A program made the translations under genes and the position numbers. Positions 35,402-43,609 of a stretch of 64,000 nucleotides of DNA are shown in pieces. The stretch spans positions 248,001 to 312,000 of the forward strand of contig NZ_JACHML010000001.1 in the NCBI RefSeq assembly GCF_014208045.1. Reading direction: 5' to 3'. This DNA comes from Microbacterium thalassium (GTDB taxonomy: Bacteria > Actinomycetota > Actinomycetes > Actinomycetales > Microbacteriaceae). The notes beneath the pieces are model-generated. The model made no database searches, was not told the origin of the DNA, and saw nothing but the letters and a program-made list of their open reading frames with translations. Position 1 is the first letter of the stretch. Each line of letters begins with the position of its first letter.

Positions 35402-35428
35402 TCTGTACCCCCTCACGCAGTACAGATC
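35402..35428. promoter_or_regulatory. Dyad between PAS and MBL genes
   Basis: ATCTGTAC (35402-35409) and GTACAGAT (35421-35428) form a perfect 8-bp inverted repeat with an 11-base centre, suited to a dimeric regulator. Nearby are the palindrome CGCAGCGCGCTGCG (35441-35454) and mirrored CATTCCAG/CTGGAATG copies flanking both. Confidence 0.55.
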
Positions 35429-35547
35429 ATGCACTTCCACGCAGCGCGCTGCGGGGGCTGGAATGTCGTCACCGGGCCTGACGCGTGGCGTCCACATGGG
35501 ACCGGCCCGACCCGCCCCACCCTTGACACGCAATTGAGGAGCACCAA

Positions 35548-36351
35548 ATGAAGATCCGTCAGATCCGCAACGCGACGCTCGTCCTCGAGATCGGCGAAGC
35601 AAAGATCCTCGTCGATCCGTGGCTGGAGCCCAACGCGACCACGGCGTTCCCCGGCCCGACCGCGCCGCTGACCGTCCCGATGAACGAGATCGTCAACGTC
35701 GACGGCGTGATCCTCACCCACCTTCACCCCGACCACTGGGACACCACCGCCGTCGCCGAGCTCGACAGCGACATCCCGATCTTCACCCAGCACGGCGCCG
35801 ACCGCGACCGCGTCAAGGCCGGCGAGGTCCTCATCGTCGAGGCGACCGGCGAGGTCTGGTTCGCCGTCGTCGAGGGCAAGACGTTCAACAACGTCGGCGT
35901 GCTCACCGGAAACCCCGAGTTCAAGGGCGTCAAGCTGCACAAGGTCCCCGGTCAGCACGGCTCGGACTTCGCGATCCAGGCCGCCTACGACATCCTCCGT
36001 GAGGTGATGGGTGTCGTCCTCACCTCCCCGGGGGAGAAGACGCTCTACATCGCCGGCGACACGAACTGGAACGAGTACGTCGAGGCGAACATCACCGAGT
36101 ACCAGCCCGACATCATCGTCGTCAACGCCGGCAACGCCAAGCTCCCCGGTATCGACGACGGCATCATCATGTCGCCCGAGGACGTCGTGAAGGTGTGCGA
36201 AGCGGCGCCCGACGCCGTCGTGATCGCCAGCCACATGGATGCCGTCGCGCACGCGACCACCACGCGCGCCGAGCTGCGCGAGTACCTCGAGGGCGTCGGC
36301 CTGTCGCACCGGGTGCTCATCCCGGCCGATGGCGAGACACTGACCTTCTGA
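35548..36351 (+). CDS. MBL-fold metallo-hydrolase (UlaG-like)
   Basis: A 267-residue metallo-beta-lactamase-fold hydrolase. Metal ligands are in THLHPDHWD (HxHxDH). Further motifs are PGQHG, YIAGDTNW with the bridging Asp, and VIASHMDAVAH near the end. The closest recognisable group is the UlaG/L-ascorbate-6-phosphate lactonase-like branch, so a lactone or ester substrate is plausible. GAGGAG precedes the ATG. Confidence 0.88.
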   Translation: MKIRQIRNATLVLEIGEAKILVDPWLEPNATTAFPGPTAPLTVPMNEIVNVDGVILTHLHPDHWDTTAVAELDSDIPIFTQHGADRDRVKAGEVLIVEATGEVWFAVVEGKTFNNVGVLTGNPEFKGVKLHKVPGQHGSDFAIQAAYDILREVMGVVLTSPGEKTLYIAGDTNWNEYVEANITEYQPDIIVVNAGNAKLPGIDDGIIMSPEDVVKVCEAAPDAVVIASHMDAVAHATTTRAELREYLEGVGLSHRVLIPADGETLTF

Positions 36352-36370
36352 CCCCGGACGTGCTGATCCC

Positions 36371-36416
36371 GTGAGTATCTCCTCTGCAGCCGCATAGCTG
36401 GGGAGGAGATACTCAC
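36371..36416. terminator. Long bidirectional terminator
   Basis: GTGAGTATCTCCT (36371-36383) pairs perfectly with AGGAGATACTCAC (36404-36416), and an inner CAGC/GCTG extends the stem. It lies between the convergent MBL and HxlR genes and includes the end of the HxlR coding sequence. Confidence 0.8.
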
Positions 36417-37129
36417 GCAGACAACGAGGCCGGACGGAACCAGCCAGGATACGAGGCGGCCAGCTGCGCCGGCCCCTCGAACCCGACATCGCCACGCATG
36501 ATGGCATCGGCGCACGCGCGCCGGCCCCACCACAGCTCGTTCAAGACCTCGGGCTCCACGATCACCGTGAGATCCGGCTGGTGTTCCGGTGCGCCGATGG
36601 ACGCCCGCGGGCCCTCCGGGCCCACGTGGATCCACGCGTGGGACGGATGCGAGTCAGGGAACTGGAACGCCAGCGTGAGTTCCCGCAAGGGCAGGAGCTC
36701 GGGCTGGATTCCCTGCTGCATCTGCCACATCAGGGTGGCGACGTTCACCTCGCCGTCGGCGGTCGGGGCCAATTGCCAATCCCGCGCCCACACGCCCAAT
36801 GCTTCGAGCACGGGGCGAAGAGCGAGCCCGGACGCGGTGAGGCGGTACTCGCTGCGGCTCCCGGGCGACCGGCTGCCATGCCGTGAAACGACGCCAATGC
36901 GCTCGAGATACCTCAGTCGAGAGGACAGCAGTGTGCGAGAGAGCGCGGGAAGCCCGCGATGGATGGCGTTGAAGCCGGAAGCCCCGGTGAGGATCTCGCG
37001 GACGATGAGCATCGTCCAGCGGTCGCCGATCAGACGCGCTCCGACCGACACGGGGCCGTACTCGGTCGGCGGCACCCAGCCGTCCGGGGTCCCGGCCAGG
37101 CGAGGAACGACGTCTCGTGATCCGTTCAT
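36413..37129 (-). CDS. HxlR-family regulator with a C-terminal ligand domain
   Basis: A 238-residue regulator. The HxlR winged helix covers about 25-105: GARLIGDRWTMLIVREILTG, LSRTLLSSRLRYLERIGVV, SEYRLTASGLAL. The C-terminal half (about 115-235) resembles the SCP2-like domain added to some HxlR proteins and could bind a hydrophobic ligand. It is divergent from the GAF/PucR-type regulator, and a perfect ATGTGC-N5-GCACAT palindrome lies between them. Confidence 0.85.
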   Translation of the reverse strand: MNGSRDVVPRLAGTPDGWVPPTEYGPVSVGARLIGDRWTMLIVREILTGASGFNAIHRGLPALSRTLLSSRLRYLERIGVVSRHGSRSPGSRSEYRLTASGLALRPVLEALGVWARDWQLAPTADGEVNVATLMWQMQQGIQPELLPLRELTLAFQFPDSHPSHAWIHVGPEGPRASIGAPEHQPDLTVIVEPEVLNELWWGRRACADAIMRGDVGFEGPAQLAASYPGWFRPASLSA

Positions 37130-37217
37130 ACGAGCCTTCTCTCGGGCGAGCTTTCGGGCTGTTGATTCGTTTGCGGAGCCTGGTCTTCGAGACTCTCACG
37201 ATGAACCGAGGAGTAGC

Positions 37218-37234
37218 ATGTGCATGTCGCACAT
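37218..37234. promoter_or_regulatory. Operator site 1 of the YGTGC-N5-GCMCR family
   Basis: ATGTGC-ATGTC-GCACAT, perfect arms with a 5-base centre. It lies 89 bases before the HxlR start and 101 before the GAF regulator start. Four related sites follow at 42215, 47793, 49596 and 50489. Confidence 0.65.
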
Positions 37235-37334
37235 ACCCAGTTGTGCTCCGGTGTGATGCGCACACGTCCATTCGTGGGCGGCGACCTAGATTCGCCGTCA
37301 TGCCTGCACCCGGAGGCACCCGGAGGGAACCACC

Positions 37335-39071
37335 ATGCCTGACGTCACCCGCGGCCACCTGGCCGAGCGACGGGCCGCAGTGCTTTCGCAGCTCGTGCTG
37401 CTGTTCGCCCAAGGGCGCGAACCCGTGGAACTCGCCGACGAGGCTGTTCGACTCGTAGCCTCCGCGACCGACACCGGCGCTGTCTTCGTGTACCTGTGGG
37501 ACGACGAGCAGGAACGCCTCGTGCTGCGAGTGGCGAGTGCCGTGCCTCAGCAGACCGGCGTAGATGAGATCCGCCTGCGTCTGGGCGAAGGAATCGCAGG
37601 TTGGGTGGCGCTGCGCCAGAAGTCGGTGATCATCGATCGCCGTCCGCAGGACGACCCACGCTACCTCGGCGTCGACACCATCGATGAAGCGGAGTTCAAC
37701 TCAGTTCTTGCCGCACCGATCGCCGACGAGCAGAACCAGCTGCGCGGCGTGTTCGCCCTCTACTCCAAGAAGGAGAACGCCTTCGGCGACGACGAGCTTG
37801 CGATCGCGGTCGAGGTGGGTCGGCTGCTCGCCTCAGGGCTGGTGCGGGCGGAGACCGTCGCCAATCTCGACCGCCAGTCGGCGAGCTCGCACTTCCTCCA
37901 GGACTTCCCCACCGCGTCCCGGACCGCGTTGGTTCCCGCGCTCGAGTTCGCCGCCCGCCGGCTGCTGGACATCCTCGAGGTCGACGTCTGCATGCTCGAG
38001 TACATGAGCCGTCGTGAGAGCGGTGCGGCGCCGATCATGTTCGCGTTCCGGTCGGAGCACGGAGCGCACCGCGTGTGGTCGACCCACGCGCGCGCTTCTG
38101 CGCAGGCGAGCATCGATCAGCACTGCGCGGGAATGGAGCGCGCGTCGGTCGCGCTTGGCATGGGCGCGTCGCGCGGCATCCTGTCGTGCTACCGGGGCGC
38201 TCGATTCCGGGCGGACGACTTCGACCGGCTCAGCGCGCTCGCGATGCAGCTCGGCGTCCTCCTCGAGGCCGTGGACCTCAACTCCGTCGGCTCCACACTC
38301 GCGACGCGTCTGCGCTACACGCAGGATGACGCGGAGGCCGCGCGGATCGTCGAGGAACTCGGCCTCGAGGGCCCGGTTTGTCCGATTCTGATCCGCGTGC
38401 ACAGCGTTCGCGGGGACTGGGATGCCGCGAGCCGCATGCTGCAGGACGCACTCGCCGCCGCCGCCGGGTCTCGCTCGGTCGTGCTTCTGCACTCCACCTG
38501 GGGCATGGTGCTCGTCGATGCTCCGGGAGGCCGTGTCAGCAGCGAGCTTCCCGCCAAGATCCTGCAGTCCACTCGGCGACTGGCCGGCGATGTCGGGATG
38601 ACCGCGTCCATCGGGATGGGAAGCGTCGCTCAGACCACCGCGCAGATCCGTCAGGCCATCGCCCACGCTCGGCAGGCGATGCACTGGACCGAGACCTACG
38701 ACTCCGCCGACGCCGTGTCACTCGCGGTCTATGCGGACGTCCGCGATGTGCTTCCTCTGAATGTGACCATCGGCGAACTCATTCCCGCGGTCCGCACACA
38801 GATCCGCGCACTCGAACCGCTGTCGAGATACGACCTCGACCAGGGTTCCCAGCTGGTCCGGACTCTCTCGGTGCTCGCCGGCTGCGGTGGATCCGTCAAC
38901 GAGACGGCGACGAGACTCGTCATCCACCGCAACACCCTCCGTCAGCGCCTGCAGCGCATCGAGCAGGTACTGGGCACACCGCTCGACCCCGCGAGCGATT
39001 GGACGGTGCTGTCACTGGCGAGCCGTGTCGCCGCGGACCGGGTGGATCGGCTCCGCCCGGCCCAGAGCTGA
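37335..39071 (+). CDS. GAF-domain regulator with PucR/CdaR-type HTH
   Basis: A 578-residue regulator. An N-terminal GAF domain (about 30-180) contains VFVYLWDDEQERLVLRVAS and LRLGEGIAGWVAL. A middle GAF-like or linker region (about 195-320) and a GGDEF-like CdaR segment (about 345-460) follow. The C-terminal helix-turn-helix (HTH_30) is LSVLAGCGGSVNETATRLVI to HRNTLRQRLQRIEQVLG (about 515-555). Proteins of this build activate amine, purine or sugar-acid catabolism after ligand binding. It is the best candidate to read the repeated palindromes across 37-51 kb. GGAGGGAACC precedes the ATG. Confidence 0.88.
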   Translation: MPDVTRGHLAERRAAVLSQLVLLFAQGREPVELADEAVRLVASATDTGAVFVYLWDDEQERLVLRVASAVPQQTGVDEIRLRLGEGIAGWVALRQKSVIIDRRPQDDPRYLGVDTIDEAEFNSVLAAPIADEQNQLRGVFALYSKKENAFGDDELAIAVEVGRLLASGLVRAETVANLDRQSASSHFLQDFPTASRTALVPALEFAARRLLDILEVDVCMLEYMSRRESGAAPIMFAFRSEHGAHRVWSTHARASAQASIDQHCAGMERASVALGMGASRGILSCYRGARFRADDFDRLSALAMQLGVLLEAVDLNSVGSTLATRLRYTQDDAEAARIVEELGLEGPVCPILIRVHSVRGDWDAASRMLQDALAAAAGSRSVVLLHSTWGMVLVDAPGGRVSSELPAKILQSTRRLAGDVGMTASIGMGSVAQTTAQIRQAIAHARQAMHWTETYDSADAVSLAVYADVRDVLPLNVTIGELIPAVRTQIRALEPLSRYDLDQGSQLVRTLSVLAGCGGSVNETATRLVIHRNTLRQRLQRIEQVLGTPLDPASDWTVLSLASRVAADRVDRLRPAQS

Positions 39072-39093
39072 CCGCGGCGGAAGCGAAGCGGCG

Positions 39094-40743
39094 TCAGTAG
39101 ACGTCCTTCACATAGCGGCCCTGGACCTTCAGCTCGTCGACGGCCGCGTCACCTCCGAGGATGTCGGCGAAGGCCCTGTCCACATCGGGAGCCATGTGCA
39201 CCTTGTCGCCGCACACGTAGATGTATCCACCCTGCGCGACCCAGTCCCGCAGCTCGTCGGCGGAGCGCCTGATCTCGTCCTGCACGTAGTGCTTATCCGC
39301 CTGATCCCGAGAGAACGCCAGGTCCAGGTGCGTCAGGGTGCCTCGACGACTCAGGTCGGCGAACTCGTCTTCGTACAGGAAGTCGTATGCGCGGTGCTGG
39401 TCGCCGAAGAACAGCCAGTTGCGCCCACCGGCACCGACCGCGTCGCGGTGGCGCAGGAACGCCCGGAACGGCGCAACGCCGACGCCGGGACCGACCATGA
39501 TGACCGGGACATCGGCCGCAGGGAGCCGGAACTCGTGCGCCGGCACACGCCGCACCTCGAACGGTGAACCATCGACAGCGCGTTCGCGAAGGAAGCTCGT
39601 CGCCGCCCCGGCATAGCTGCGGCCACCCGCGTCGTACCGCACGCCGTTGACCGTCAGATGGACCCGTCCATCGTCGCCGACGGGGCTCGAGGCGATCGAG
39701 TAGTCGCGATGCTGCAGTGGACGCAGGATGTCGAGCACGTCCTCAGCCGGCACGTCGCGGCAGTCCAAGTCGGTCAGGACGTCCAGGACGTCGCGGCCCC
39801 AGAGCCACTCCTCGAGCCCGTCGCGATCGCCCGTCTGCAGCATCTGCGCCAGACGCGCGACGGCCCGGTTGTCGGGTCGCAGCCGTGCGAGACCCGCGAT
39901 GAGACCGGGATGCACGAGCCTGAGTTCGACCTCGGCCGCCAGGACCTCCCGAAGCGGACGCGTCGCGTCCTGTCGGGTGACGTCCACGTCCCCGAACACG
40001 GCGATCCACTCCTCGACGAGCCGCGGAGGATTGGTGACGAACACCGAGATCGAGTCACCCGGTTCGTACGCGAATCCGCCGTCGTCGACCGTGAGTTCGT
40101 AGTGCACGACCTCCTTCGCCGAGCCGGGCTTGGACAGATTCTGGCTCGCGGAGACGCGGGCGAGGTAGCGCCGGTCGGAGTCGCCGGTCGATTCGGCCAT
40201 CCCCGCCTCGACCCCAGCGGTCGGCGCATCGGCCGTCCAGGGGTCGGCGGCGAGCAGGTCGGCGACCGCGGGCTTGGCCCACTTCGTCGCCGTGAACTCG
40301 AAGTCGATATCGCAGTCGACGCCCTCCACCACACGCACCGCGCCGAGCTCGTGCAGGCGCCCGTCGATGTCGTGGCCTGCCTTGCAGAAGTCGTCGTACA
40401 TCGAGTCGCCGATGGACAGCACGGCGTACGGCATGCCGGCGAGCGCCCCGGGCTCGAGGCTCTGGATCCACTCCCAGAACTCCGCGGCATTGTCGGGCAT
40501 GTGGCCGTTGTCGTGCGTGGACGTCACCACCAGCAGGCGGCGCAGCGCCCGATCGTCCGAGTGCAGCCACTCCTCGAGCGAGGCGAGGGCGACCGTGTCG
40601 CCGTTCTTCTCGCTGGCGCCGTGGATCTGATACGCCAGATACTCCGCGTTCCCGGTCTGGCTGCCGTACAGGATGGTCAGGTCGGGCGCGTCCATGTCGG
40701 TCACGATGGGCCTTTCGCCGTGGAGGTCGGTGATGATGCTCAT
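39094..40743 (-). CDS. NADPH diflavin reductase (CPR/sulfite reductase alpha-like)
   Basis: A 549-residue electron-transfer protein. The N-terminal flavodoxin domain (about 22-165) has LYGSQTGNAEYLAYQI and LSIGDSMYDDFCKAG. The FAD domain has LQHRDYSIASSP. The NADPH domain has VGPGVGVAPFRAFLRHR, NWLFFGDQ and YIYVCGDKVHMAPDVDRA, ending in Tyr-Val-Lys-Asp-Val-Tyr, where a C-terminal aromatic stacks on FAD. It would pass electrons from NADPH to a haem protein such as the nearby P450 or to a free flavodoxin. The start overlaps the aldehyde dehydrogenase stop. Confidence 0.88.
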   Translation of the reverse strand: MSIITDLHGERPIVTDMDAPDLTILYGSQTGNAEYLAYQIHGASEKNGDTVALASLEEWLHSDDRALRRLLVVTSTHDNGHMPDNAAEFWEWIQSLEPGALAGMPYAVLSIGDSMYDDFCKAGHDIDGRLHELGAVRVVEGVDCDIDFEFTATKWAKPAVADLLAADPWTADAPTAGVEAGMAESTGDSDRRYLARVSASQNLSKPGSAKEVVHYELTVDDGGFAYEPGDSISVFVTNPPRLVEEWIAVFGDVDVTRQDATRPLREVLAAEVELRLVHPGLIAGLARLRPDNRAVARLAQMLQTGDRDGLEEWLWGRDVLDVLTDLDCRDVPAEDVLDILRPLQHRDYSIASSPVGDDGRVHLTVNGVRYDAGGRSYAGAATSFLRERAVDGSPFEVRRVPAHEFRLPAADVPVIMVGPGVGVAPFRAFLRHRDAVGAGGRNWLFFGDQHRAYDFLYEDEFADLSRRGTLTHLDLAFSRDQADKHYVQDEIRRSADELRDWVAQGGYIYVCGDKVHMAPDVDRAFADILGGDAAVDELKVQGRYVKDVY

Positions 40744-42110
40744 GCTGCGGTGCTCACGAAGACGGACTTGTGCTCGGTGAATCCCTTGACGCCCTCCATG
40801 CCGAGTTCGCGCCCGATGCCCGACTGCTTGAATCCGCCGAAGGGCACCTGGACGCGCACCGAGGAGTTGGAGTTGACCGACAGGGTCCCGCTCTCGACCC
40901 CGCGTGCGACACGGAGCGCGCGCCCCACGTCGGACGTCCAGATCGAGCCGCTCAGCCCATAGATCGAGTCGTTCGCCATGCGCACGGCGTCCTCCTCGGT
41001 GTCGAAGGGGATGACCACGGCCACCGGGCCGAAGATCTCCTCACGTGCAGCACGCGAGGTCCCCGCCTCGTCCAGGGCGATGTGCGGGGCCATCCAGAAG
41101 CCGGGACCCGACGGCGCATCGCCGCGGTAGCAGAGCTCGAGGTCGCTGTCGAGGAACGACTGGACGCTCGCGCGGTGCTCCGCCGAGACGAGAGGACCGA
41201 GATCGGTGGCGAGGTCGCCGGGGTCGCCGATGCGCATCGCGCGCGTCGCGTCGACGAAGGAATCGATGAACCGATCCAGCGCGGAGCGCTGAACCAGGAT
41301 GCGGCTGCGCGCGCAGCAGTCCTGCCCGGTGTTGTCGAAGACGGCCCACGGCGCAGCCGCAGCGGCCTTGTCGATGTCCGCGTCGGCGAAGACGACATTC
41401 GCGGACTTGCCGCCCAGCTCGAGCGTGACCCGCTTCATCGTCGCCGCGCTCGCCGTCAGGATGGACCGCCCGACCTCGGTGGAGCCGGTGAAGCTGATCT
41501 TCCCGACGCGCGGGTCGTCGATCAGCGCGCCGCCGACGGCGGCGCCCCCGCCCGTGACCGCCTGGAGCAGGAACGGCACCGGGGTGACCTTCTCGGCGAG
41601 CTCACCGAGCAGCCGCGACGACAGGGGCGTCATGCTCGCCGGCTTCACGATCACCGAGTTCCCTGCGGCGAGCGCCGGTGCGATGCTCCAGCTCGCGATC
41701 GGCAGGGGGAAGTTCCACGGCGTGATCACCCCGACCACCCCGATCGGCTCGCGGAAGGTCATCGCGACCCCGCCGTCGACCGGGATCGTCTCGCCCGTCA
41801 GCTTGTCGATCGTGCCCGCGTAGTACCGGAACACCGACGCGACGCTCTCGGCCTCGGCGAGGGCCGCGCGCAGCGGCTTGCCGACGTCCTGCGACTCCAG
41901 AGCGGCGAGCTGGTCACGGTGCGCATCGATCTCGTCTGCGAGGTCGAACAGGAACTGCTGACGGCGGCCGAGCGGAAGCCGCGCCCACTCGCGCTGCGCC
42001 TCGACCGATCGCGTGATGCACTCGTCGACCTCGCTCGACGAGAAGGAGCGCACGTCGTCGATCTTCTGCTCGGTCGCGGGGTTCCACACGGGGATGGTCT
42101 GGTTCGTCAT
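40740..42110 (-). CDS. Aldehyde dehydrogenase (PuuC-like position in amine cluster)
   Basis: A 456-residue ALDH, slightly short at the N-terminus. Features are ITPWNFPLPIA, SFTGSTEVG, catalytic Glu in TLELGGKSAN, catalytic Cys in GQDCCARSR (Cys-Cys) and REEIFGPVAV. It likely oxidises an aldehyde made from an amino alcohol or hydroxylated gamma-glutamyl amide, as PuuC does in the putrescine pathway. The start at 42110 has CGAGGACC before it. It is first in a two-gene operon with the diflavin reductase. Confidence 0.9.
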   Translation of the reverse strand: MTNQTIPVWNPATEQKIDDVRSFSSSEVDECITRSVEAQREWARLPLGRRQQFLFDLADEIDAHRDQLAALESQDVGKPLRAALAEAESVASVFRYYAGTIDKLTGETIPVDGGVAMTFREPIGVVGVITPWNFPLPIASWSIAPALAAGNSVIVKPASMTPLSSRLLGELAEKVTPVPFLLQAVTGGGAAVGGALIDDPRVGKISFTGSTEVGRSILTASAATMKRVTLELGGKSANVVFADADIDKAAAAAPWAVFDNTGQDCCARSRILVQRSALDRFIDSFVDATRAMRIGDPGDLATDLGPLVSAEHRASVQSFLDSDLELCYRGDAPSGPGFWMAPHIALDEAGTSRAAREEIFGPVAVVIPFDTEEDAVRMANDSIYGLSGSIWTSDVGRALRVARGVESGTLSVNSNSSVRVQVPFGGFKQSGIGRELGMEGVKGFTEHKSVFVSTAA

Positions 42111-42201
42111 CGGTCCTCGTCTCACTCGCGGCTCGCCGCCGCTGTCGTCGCACCACTGTCGCCGATGGTGGGCCGTCCGCAGGCGTACGGTGAGCACCGA
42201 A

Positions 42202-42242
42202 AACATCGAGGGCATGTGCAGCTCGCACATGCCCTCGATGTT
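42202..42242 (-). terminator. Terminator hairpin containing operator site 2
   Basis: Arms AACATCGAGGGCATGTGC (42202-42219) and its exact complement (42225-42242) form an 18-bp perfect stem with a 5-base centre. On the minus strand it follows the ferredoxin-reductase stop by 17 bases and continues into TTTT, a good intrinsic terminator. Its centre, TGTGC-AGCTC-GCACA (42215-42229), is the same palindrome as sites 1 and 3-5. It lies 105 bases upstream of the aldehyde dehydrogenase, so it may work as both. Confidence 0.7.
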
Positions 42243-42259
42243 CGACTCGCTCCGGAAGG

Positions 42260-43402
42260 TCAGACCCCCATCAGAAGCCGCGCGATGCGCGGCTGCGCGT
42301 TGATGCCGATCCACGCCGTGCTGTCATCCTCGGCCCGGTACAGGACGGTGCCCCGCTCGGGGTTCTCGAATTCGACCTGCAGCGTCATGGCAGGGTCGAG
42401 CGATCCGACGACTTGGAGCTTGCGGCCGGCCACCTCGGTCCAGAAGTACGGGCGCGGCTCCTGCTCCCGATCCGCGCCGCACAGGTCCTCGGCCAGCCGG
42501 GCGCCGTGCTGGCGCGCGGCTGCCCAGCTCTCGGTGCGTGTCGTCGAGCCGCCGGCATCGCGCCGGCTGACGACATCGCCGATCGCGTAGACGTCCGGCA
42601 CCGCCCCCTCTGCGGTCACGACCCTGCCGTCCTCGTCGGCGAGCAGCATGCCGTCGGTGAGCAGCCCGGTGCCGGCGAGCCAGCCCACCGCGGGGCGCGC
42701 GCCGACCGCGCTGACCAGCACATCGCCCGCCACCTGCGAACCGTCCCCCATGTCCACGCGCCAGCCGGCATCCGTGCGGGTGATCGCGGCGATGTCCGCC
42801 CCCCACACGCACTCCACCCCGGCATCCTCCAGCCACTGCGTCACCTCGTTGGCGAGGTGTCCGGCGAGCAGTCGCTCCAAGGGGCCCTGGGCGCGATCGA
42901 CGAGCACCGCCTGTCCACCCCGCGCGGCCAGTGACGAGGCGAGTTCGACGCCGATCGCGCCCGCGCCGATGATCACCGTCCGCTCGGCATCCCCGGTGCC
43001 GGCACGCAGGCGCCGCGCGTCCTCGGCGCTTCGCAGCGCGAGGGTGTCGGCGGGTTCGATCGGGAGACGGATCGGTGACGCGCCGGTGGCGATGACCAGC
43101 TGGCCATAGGGCAGACGCAGCTCCTCGCCTCCGGCCTCGCGCACGAGGAGCATCCGCGCCTCGACATCGACCCCGGTCGCCCAGCCGCGCACCAGGGTGG
43201 CGTCGAGATCACTCCAGTCGACCGCGATGTCCTCCGCGTCGCCCTCCACCAGGAAGTGCTTGGACAGCGGGGGACGATCGTAGGGCGCATCCGGGTCGCC
43301 GTCCACGACGATGATGGATCGCCGGTCGCCGAGCTCCCGCATGCGCTCGAGGAAGGCGGTCGTCGCGACGGACGCGCCGACCACCACCAGCTGCTCGGTC
43401 AT
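42260..43402 (-). CDS. Ferredoxin reductase of the P450 system (FAD, NADH type)
   Basis: A 380-residue pyridine-nucleotide-disulfide-type reductase close to putidaredoxin/rhodocoxin reductases. The FAD motif VVVGASVATTAFLE is at the N-terminus. YDRPPLSKHFL is typical of this group, the NAD motif is VIIGAGAIGVELASSL, and YAIGDVVSRRD binds FAD. No redox disulfide is present. The start overlaps the ferredoxin stop (ATGA), so P450, ferredoxin and reductase are made together as a class I chain. Confidence 0.9.
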   Translation of the reverse strand: MTEQLVVVGASVATTAFLERMRELGDRRSIIVVDGDPDAPYDRPPLSKHFLVEGDAEDIAVDWSDLDATLVRGWATGVDVEARMLLVREAGGEELRLPYGQLVIATGASPIRLPIEPADTLALRSAEDARRLRAGTGDAERTVIIGAGAIGVELASSLAARGGQAVLVDRAQGPLERLLAGHLANEVTQWLEDAGVECVWGADIAAITRTDAGWRVDMGDGSQVAGDVLVSAVGARPAVGWLAGTGLLTDGMLLADEDGRVVTAEGAVPDVYAIGDVVSRRDAGGSTTRTESWAAARQHGARLAEDLCGADREQEPRPYFWTEVAGRKLQVVGSLDPAMTLQVEFENPERGTVLYRAEDDSTAWIGINAQPRIARLLMGV

Positions 43403-43608
43403 GACGCGGGTTCTGCGCCGATGACCTTGATCGCGCGCTCGGGGCAGTTGCGGATCGCCTTGCGCACGTTCTCCTCGTCGTACGAGCCCTCGCGCCCCGC
43501 GATCACGTGGCCGTAGCCGTCGTCATCGATCTCGAACGTCTCGGGCGCGAGCATGAAGCATCGCGCGTGGCCCTGGCAGCGTGCCGGATCGATCCAGACC
43601 TCCGCCAT
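43399..43608 (-). CDS. [3Fe-4S]-type ferredoxin for P450
   Basis: A 69-residue ferredoxin. CQGHARC (C-x2-H-x2-C) with a distant NCPERAI supplies three Cys. A His takes the place of the fourth Cys, the usual pattern of actinobacterial P450 ferredoxins that hold a 3Fe-4S cluster. ATG 43608, four bases after the P450 stop region and with GGAGG inside the P450 end, is preferred. A GTG at 43617 would add three residues. Confidence 0.88.
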   Translation of the reverse strand: MAEVWIDPARCQGHARCFMLAPETFEIDDDGYGHVIAGREGSYDEENVRKAIRNCPERAIKVIGAEPAS

Positions 43609-43609
43609 C

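Noticed and set aside
37240..37265. A second dyad GTGTG-ATGCG-CACAC near operator site 1
   Set aside because: The arms and register differ from the other five sites. It may be a separate weak dyad, but nothing supports a function.
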